Source: Paulinella micropora
Lineage: Eukaryota; Cercozoa; Imbricatea; Euglyphida; Paulinellidae
Direction of reading: 5' to 3'
Assembly: GCA_019918135.1 (NCBI GenBank)
Contig: WBZZ01000454.1
Coordinates: 30,442-94,441, forward strand
DNA: 64,000 nucleotides
The notes under the pieces were generated by a model. That model did no database searches, was not told the origin of the DNA, and saw only the letters and a program-made list of their open reading frames with translations. This document shows, one piece after another, positions 59,863-64,000 of this stretch. Made by a program: the position numbers and the translations under genes. How positions within the stretch are numbered: the stretch's first letter is position 1; every line of letters begins with the position of its first letter.

Positions 59863-59967
59863 TGACATTGGTTGTCATGAACTTGACTTTGCTCCTTAGT
59901 GTGAATGTTAGTATAATCTTATTGTATTTTCCGCTCATATCGAATTATGGGGAGCTTTATACCAATG

Positions 59968-60246
59968 TGGACAACGGTTAGATTGTATTATTAATTCGAT
60001 AGACCATATTCGTATTGAGGTATTATTATCGATAGGAAGGGCCCACATAAGATTTATTTATCTTTAGTACTGACAGTTGCAATTACTGTGATCAGGACAT
60101 ACACGCGGCTGAACACGCGCCTAATTTACCTCAATCTGTTTTAGTCAGTAAAATTCTCAGATTTGCCTAAACAAGCAAGTCACCAAGTGCTCCGGTCTCG
60201 GTCCTGACCTCTACGTTCAAGTAAACCGGTGGATATTAATACATTG
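59968..60246 (+). repeat. Copia-2 3' LTR
   Basis: Same 279 bp as the 5' LTR with two substitutions (CATATTCG for CGTATTCG; GAACACGCGCC for GAACGCGCGCC). A short purine stretch (ATGGGGAG) lies 19 bp upstream. Confidence 0.9.
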
Positions 60247-60373
60247 ACTGTAGGTTTAAACACACCACCACTAATAAGAAAGGGGGAGGGAAAGGAACAG
60301 GAACGAGAAAGAAGACGTTGAAGAAAGAGAAATGTTTTAACTGTAACATGGAGGTGCAAAGGAGAAGGCCCAC

Positions 60374-60901
60374 ATGGGCAAAGTGAATGTAGTACAAGAG
60401 AGAGAAGTCTATCGTCAGTGTGAGGGGCGAGTGTCAGGTGGGCAGCAATGTTTTGTGTGCACTGATGAGATGGAGAGTGAGAATGTGTTGTTGCGAGAGA
60501 CAGCGAATAATCTGGTGAGAGGGCGATTTTGCGGGCTGCATACAGATCAGGAAAGAGAGAGAAAGAAGGAAGCCTCAGGGATGGGGAAGCAAAACAAAGT
60601 TAGCACACTCAAACCGTTAGTTGAGAAGACAAAGCAAAAGAAGGCGAAGCGCTCAAAGCGCAGAAGTAAAAAGAAGAAGGGAAAGGCCGAGATCGCCTCC
60701 GACAAGTCAAGCCCTTGCAAAAGGGAACACGCGGAAAGGGGCAGCGACGACCAGAGGCAAGACAGTGGGACGGACAGCGCCAGCGACAGCGACTCGGACT
60801 CGCAGCGAAGATGGGTGGGGCGCGCGGCACACCTGTGGTTCTACGACCCGGGCGGCGGACTCAAGCGGCGGCACGTGGGCTATGGGGAACCAGGGAGTTA
60901 A
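60374..60901 (+). CDS. Basic, cysteine-rich hypothetical protein (175 codons)
   Basis: ATG at 60374. The N-terminal third carries a Cys/His cluster: QCEGRVSGGQQCFVC, then RFCGLH. This resembles small zinc-binding domains of the C-x-x-x-(T)-x-x-G-x-x-C ... C-G-x-H kind (DUF5763-like), a similarity from memory. The rest is a Lys/Arg-rich then Ser/Asp-rich tail typical of nuclear or nucleic-acid-binding proteins. Whether it belongs to Copia-3, to another element or to the host is unknown. A CFNCN fragment just upstream (near 60332) is in another frame. Confidence 0.45.
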   Translation: MGKVNVVQEREVYRQCEGRVSGGQQCFVCTDEMESENVLLRETANNLVRGRFCGLHTDQERERKKEASGMGKQNKVSTLKPLVEKTKQKKAKRSKRRSKKKKGKAEIASDKSSPCKREHAERGSDDQRQDSGTDSASDSDSDSQRRWVGRAAHLWFYDPGGGLKRRHVGYGEPGS

Positions 60902-61857
60902 ACGTTTCAAGAGATCAAGGGAGCGGGGGGAGCGCGCGGTGGGCGGCGCTGCAACGGTGACTTTTACGCTCGCTAATAAGTCAAGTTTGGAGCGGGACAC
61001 AAAGTTAGTAATATAGAGTTAGTGCATATAGTTGTTAGTGCGGCTCCGGTAATTTCTGAATAGGTTTGCAAAGTATTTACCATCATATATGCAAGGTTAG
61101 TAGCATAAGGTAGATGGGGCAGTTATTCCTAAATGGGGGAGCAATGAGCAATTGTATTAATAATAGTATTTAGTCATACGGCCCACCCCAAGGACAATTA
61201 CCTATTTTACCTATATCACTCTATGTGTAACGGTGAATTCAAAGGAGGGGTGTGGCACTTAGTGACGTGTCAGAATTATTCAAATCTCTAAGTAAAGTAA
61301 AATACGAACACTCTCGTCTAGTGACATCATTCTCATTCTTGAGGACTGTGTTTGGTTGTATTACCGACTTTTTCTTGAGCTATCATTGGGGACATTACAA
61401 TGCCAGTGGTCCGGCCTAACGGATGATAATATATTCCGGTCTAAAAAGTGTAACGGTCACTTCTAGTAATATTATCGTTACCCAGTTAAGAGTGTTATTA
61501 ATATTAACTGCCTCTTATTGTGTCTGGACTGACACAGGGGTATATTAAAGTATCACATATTTACCTATCTGCGCCTACATAACCGGTAAAATTCTTTCCC
61601 GGAGGCTTTGCCGCTCCTGCCGCTTTTGTATTCTTACAACTTCAGTAGTTGTGAGTTCTTCTTTCTATCACATTTCCCCTTCTATATTTCCCACTTTCCC
61701 CTTCTATATTTCCCACTTCCCCTGTTCTTCTTCCTTCTTTTGATTCTCCTCAGAGTCTTATTTCCTGCTCTTCTCTTTCATAGTATAATATTAATATTTG
61801 CTACCTTTTTCTTTAATTTTTTTTTCCCACGCTTCCCTGGCATTTTGTTTCCCGCGT
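60902..61857. other. AT-rich spacer, nothing recognised
   Basis: No supported gene. GGGGACATTACAATGCC (61389-61405) resembles the G-run plus CATTACAA that precedes the Copia-1 3' LTR, so the end of another LTR element could lie here, but no partner LTR is visible. Confidence 0.35.
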
Positions 61858-62351
61858 TTGTATCTCTTTGAGACCTCTTCCATTCTATCTCTTCTGCTTC
61901 CCACTCAGGCTCTACGAGTGGCAAGTATTTTACTATCTATGATCATTAAGTCACAAGTTAAAACAGTGTTTGCGTATAAGTGTGACTCGGAGTTGACAGG
62001 GGATGCATGGGAGGCGAATAAACCGGCGGAGAGCACCTCTGGCCGTGCAGTCTACATCTCAAGAATAAAATACTTGCCACCCGTAAAGTCTGAGTGGGAA
62101 GCAGAAGAGGTAGAATGGAAGTGGTATCAAAGAGATATAAAAACGAAAATATATATATATATATATATATAATAAATATATAGAAATGAAGCGTAAAAAA
62201 AAAGAAAATTTTATTATATTATTTTTTAAATTTTTTCTTTTCCTTTTACGCTTCACTTCAAGTTGTCTTCCGCTTTTGTATCTCTTTGATACCACTTCCA
62301 TTCTATCTCTTCTGCTTCTCACTCAGGCTCTACGAGTGGCAAGTATTTTAT
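61858..62351. mobile_element. MITE-like inverted-repeat cluster
   Basis: A module of about 75 bp (TATCTCTTTGA through CTCTACGAGTGGCAAGTATTTTA) occurs three times: plus at 61858-61935, minus at 62066-62139, plus at 62273-62350. The last two form an inverted repeat of 286 bp with a second inner arm (GAAGCGTAAAAA / TTTTACGCTTC) around a TA-repeat and A/T core. A relic of the same family is at 18690-18890. Confidence 0.65.
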
Positions 62352-62651
62352 TAAAACTGTGTTTGCGTAAAGACGGTGGCAAGTCTCCGATAGTCTTGTT
62401 ACCGATAACTATCGTCAGTAATTAATATTTTTAAATAACAACTGAGCTTACTGGTAGTGAACATGTACAAGAACCAATCAAAATGTGTCTCGGACCAATG
62501 CGTGTGGAGTGATCGCTTCCATGGATGTAAGGATGATAGACTGGAAAGCAGGTGGATAGATAGATAGATGGATAGATGGATAAATGGCGGGGTCATGTGT
62601 CGCGGCGTCAGGGTCTCCGCCCTTCACGTCCTTCTGTAAATCTCTCTTTCT

Positions 62652-62686
<35 letters not shown>

Positions 62687-62884
62687 AAGTATGCATTTTC
62701 AGGAAGTCCATATATTGGAGAATGGCTAATAGACATAACAATTACTAAGATCAATAATATTCTCATTATGAAATCAGATCTTTGTGCATGATCATAACAG
62801 CAAAGTAGTAGATTGACAGGTCAGTTGACAGCTCTTCGACCATAACTATGTGGTGTCCTCATACCCTGCTGTGGCGAGCGGCAA
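62352..62884. other. Spacer with GATA and CT microsatellites
   Basis: (GATA/GATG)n at about 62553-62584 and (CT)n at 62651-62684. No gene or other element recognised. Confidence 0.6.
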
Positions 62885-63265
62885 GTGGGGCAGGGCGCGG
62901 GATCAGAGCGTGGAGGTGGAGTCGAACGATCGGGTGCCGGCGACGGTCTCTGCGAACGAGGCAGCAGGCGTGAGCCCGAAGTGATAGCTGTTATCGGGCA
63001 GCTCATGGTCCAGCACCGCCGCCGCACAGCCCGCCAGGTCACAGTCCGGCTACGGGCAGGACGACAGATCTGCGCTGCCAATAAATGCGCAGTCATATGC
63101 CTAGTGGGCCAACCGGAGGGAGGGGTCAAAGCGGTCCCCATTACCATTTGCACCCCCGGCCCGAATTCCATCACAATCAGGAACCGTTCCGCCACTGAAG
63201 TCTTCCGATCGCTTGGCCTACACACGGATGGGACGAACGATGCACAGTATCCACCACACGAATGA
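62885..63265 (+). CDS. Unrecognised ORF coupled to the next by ATGA
   Basis: The open frame begins at a GTG; an internal ATG lies near 63004. The C-terminal half is the most protein-like (CAVICLVGQPEGGVKAVPI; TICTPGPNSITIRNRSA). The TGA stop overlaps the ATG of the following ORF (ATGA), the arrangement used for termination-reinitiation. No domain recognised. The minus-strand ORF over the same bases is less plausible. Confidence 0.4.
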   Translation: MGQGAGSERGGGVERSGAGDGLCERGSRREPEVIAVIGQLMVQHRRRTARQVTVRLRAGRQICAANKCAVICLVGQPEGGVKAVPITICTPGPNSITIRNRSATEVFRSLGLHTDGTNDAQYPPHE

Positions 63266-64000
63266 TCCACAGACTAGACGTCTCGCCAGCACGGCAGCGC
63301 ATTGCCCTCAAGAACCTCCTCACGAGCCTTATGGACTTCTCCTTTGGTTGGACCACCTGGAACCCCGAGGCCCTACATGATTTGGGCGTGGCTCTCCGAG
63401 ACCATTTCAGAGAATTGCTACAGGTTTCCCAACAGGAAATCCCAAATGCTGTACTGTATGGACCCACGGGACTATGCGGCAAAATGGGCCTACAGCCGTA
63501 CACCTCCCGATATTACCTCCGCACCTTCACTGTCTTCATCAAATGCCTCCTTTCCACGGACCAATACGTCCAATATGCGATGGAATCACACTTCCGGTTG
63601 GCCTGGGACACACACTTCCCCGGAGATCACATCATCTGTCCCCAACGACTTCCTCTTCCTAAACGCCGTCCCACACCCAGTCAGCACAAGCGCAGGACAT
63701 TTCGCGCGCGACCCTTACCTGCGACGATCCCGCAGCAGAATTCACAGACCCCCCGGCCCCAGTTCATGCACCCCCCGGACCTGTGGAGACTACACTCCGT
63801 CATGCACGGAGTAATCTATCCCACCAGCTGTATCATCAGAGAATTCTGGCCGCGATACCTCTTTTCTACACGACATGGCCCACCGAAGGACAACACTCTC
63901 ACACCAGATGACATCTCCCCTGTATGCCCTAAACTTCCAGAGCCACCGGATCAACCATTCATGGGGTGGCAGGGGCACCTTCACCTTATTAAGGAAGAAA
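63262..64000 (+). CDS. Unrecognised ORF running off the right edge
   Basis: ATG at 63262, with 246 codons and no stop before the end of the window, so it is partial. The first 130 residues look folded and helical (LKNLLTSLMDFSFGWTTW, LHDLGVALRDHFRELLQV, YYLRTFTVFIKCLLSTD). A Pro/Arg/Gln-rich linker follows (about residues 134-172), then another folded stretch (LWRLHSVMHGVIYPTSC). This layout could suit a capsid-type protein followed by a nucleic-acid-binding part, but that is only a guess. I recognise no family. Confidence 0.5.
   Translation, partial: MIHRLDVSPARQRIALKNLLTSLMDFSFGWTTWNPEALHDLGVALRDHFRELLQVSQQEIPNAVLYGPTGLCGKMGLQPYTSRYYLRTFTVFIKCLLSTDQYVQYAMESHFRLAWDTHFPGDHIICPQRLPLPKRRPTPSQHKRRTFRARPLPATIPQQNSQTPRPQFMHPPDLWRLHSVMHGVIYPTSCIIREFWPRYLFSTRHGPPKDNTLTPDDISPVCPKLPEPPDQPFMGWQGHLHLIKEE

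Larger units (their letters stand above)
53617..60246 (+). mobile_element. Copia-2 LTR retrotransposon (6.6 kb)
   Basis: 279-bp LTRs (53617-53895 and 59968-60246) differing at two positions enclose Gag, MYND module, protease, integrase, RT and RNase H. The near-identical LTRs make it younger than Copia-1. The reading frames are nevertheless interrupted several times. I could not identify a target-site duplication (5' flank CAATC, 3' flank ACTGT). Confidence 0.9.

Noticed and set aside
63302..63814. 170-codon ORF in the frame after 63302
   Set aside because: The frame starting at 63262 is open through the same bases to the window end with more regular composition, so the 63302 frame is a shadow.

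Overview
The window looks like repeat-dominated eukaryotic nuclear DNA. I could not find one convincing host gene. The evidence is: APE-type LINEs, tRNA-headed SINEs, two Copia elements plus remains of a third, a Gypsy polyprotein, spliced coding exons with GT-AG introns, long microsatellites and compositional swings between GC-rich transposon genes and AT-rich spacers. The Copia mixture with MYND fingers would suit an alga (a red seaweed comes to mind), but that is recollection, not something the sequence proves.

Region 1 (1-17000) is a cluster of short and long retroelements that all end in, and appear to sit inside, (ATT)n tracts. It holds seven copies of a tRNA-derived SINE, four copies of a ~470-bp repeat, a 207-bp orphan repeat, one 5'-truncated LINE end, and two almost identical 6.1-kb full-length LINEs (3728-9832 and 10658-16761). 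The SINE 3' end resembles the LINE 3' end, which suggests that the LINE machinery moves the SINE. The LINE reads as N-terminal RRM-like domain, APE endonuclease, reverse transcriptase and C-terminal zinc knuckle, broken by the same two frame changes in both copies.

Region 2 (17000-20920) is AT-rich and gene-poor. It contains a field of ATGCAT-centred palindromes, a degraded inverted-repeat element and a near-perfect 224-bp hairpin.

Region 3 (20920-40912) is a decayed Gypsy (Ty3-like) element. It has gag, zinc knuckle, protease with an 88-bp tandem duplication, about 5 kb of unrecognised ORFs, RT, RNase H and integrase. It is split inside RT by Copia-1 (29770-38130), whose LTRs are about 98% identical.

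Region 4 (41478-60246) is a second nest. Copia-3, of which only gag, protease and the pre-integrase motif remain, was invaded by an 8.8-kb DNA transposon (43816-52607; 566-bp TIRs, 4-bp TTAT duplication) and abuts Copia-2 (53617-60246; 279-bp LTRs, two differences). The DNA transposon carries a three-intron DDE-like transposase ending in a SAP domain and a divergent, highly charged second gene. It is the best candidate for something undescribed. Region 5 (60247-64000) holds a basic cysteine-rich ORF, inverted repeats, and two ORFs joined by an ATGA overlap, the second open at the right edge.

The elements interact as parasites of one another: SINE on LINE, Copia-1 in Gypsy, DNA transposon in Copia-3, SINE in the DNA transposon. 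Copia-1 and Copia-2 share an unusual MYND module between Gag and protease, and all three Copias appear to place the Gag start codon inside the primer-binding site.
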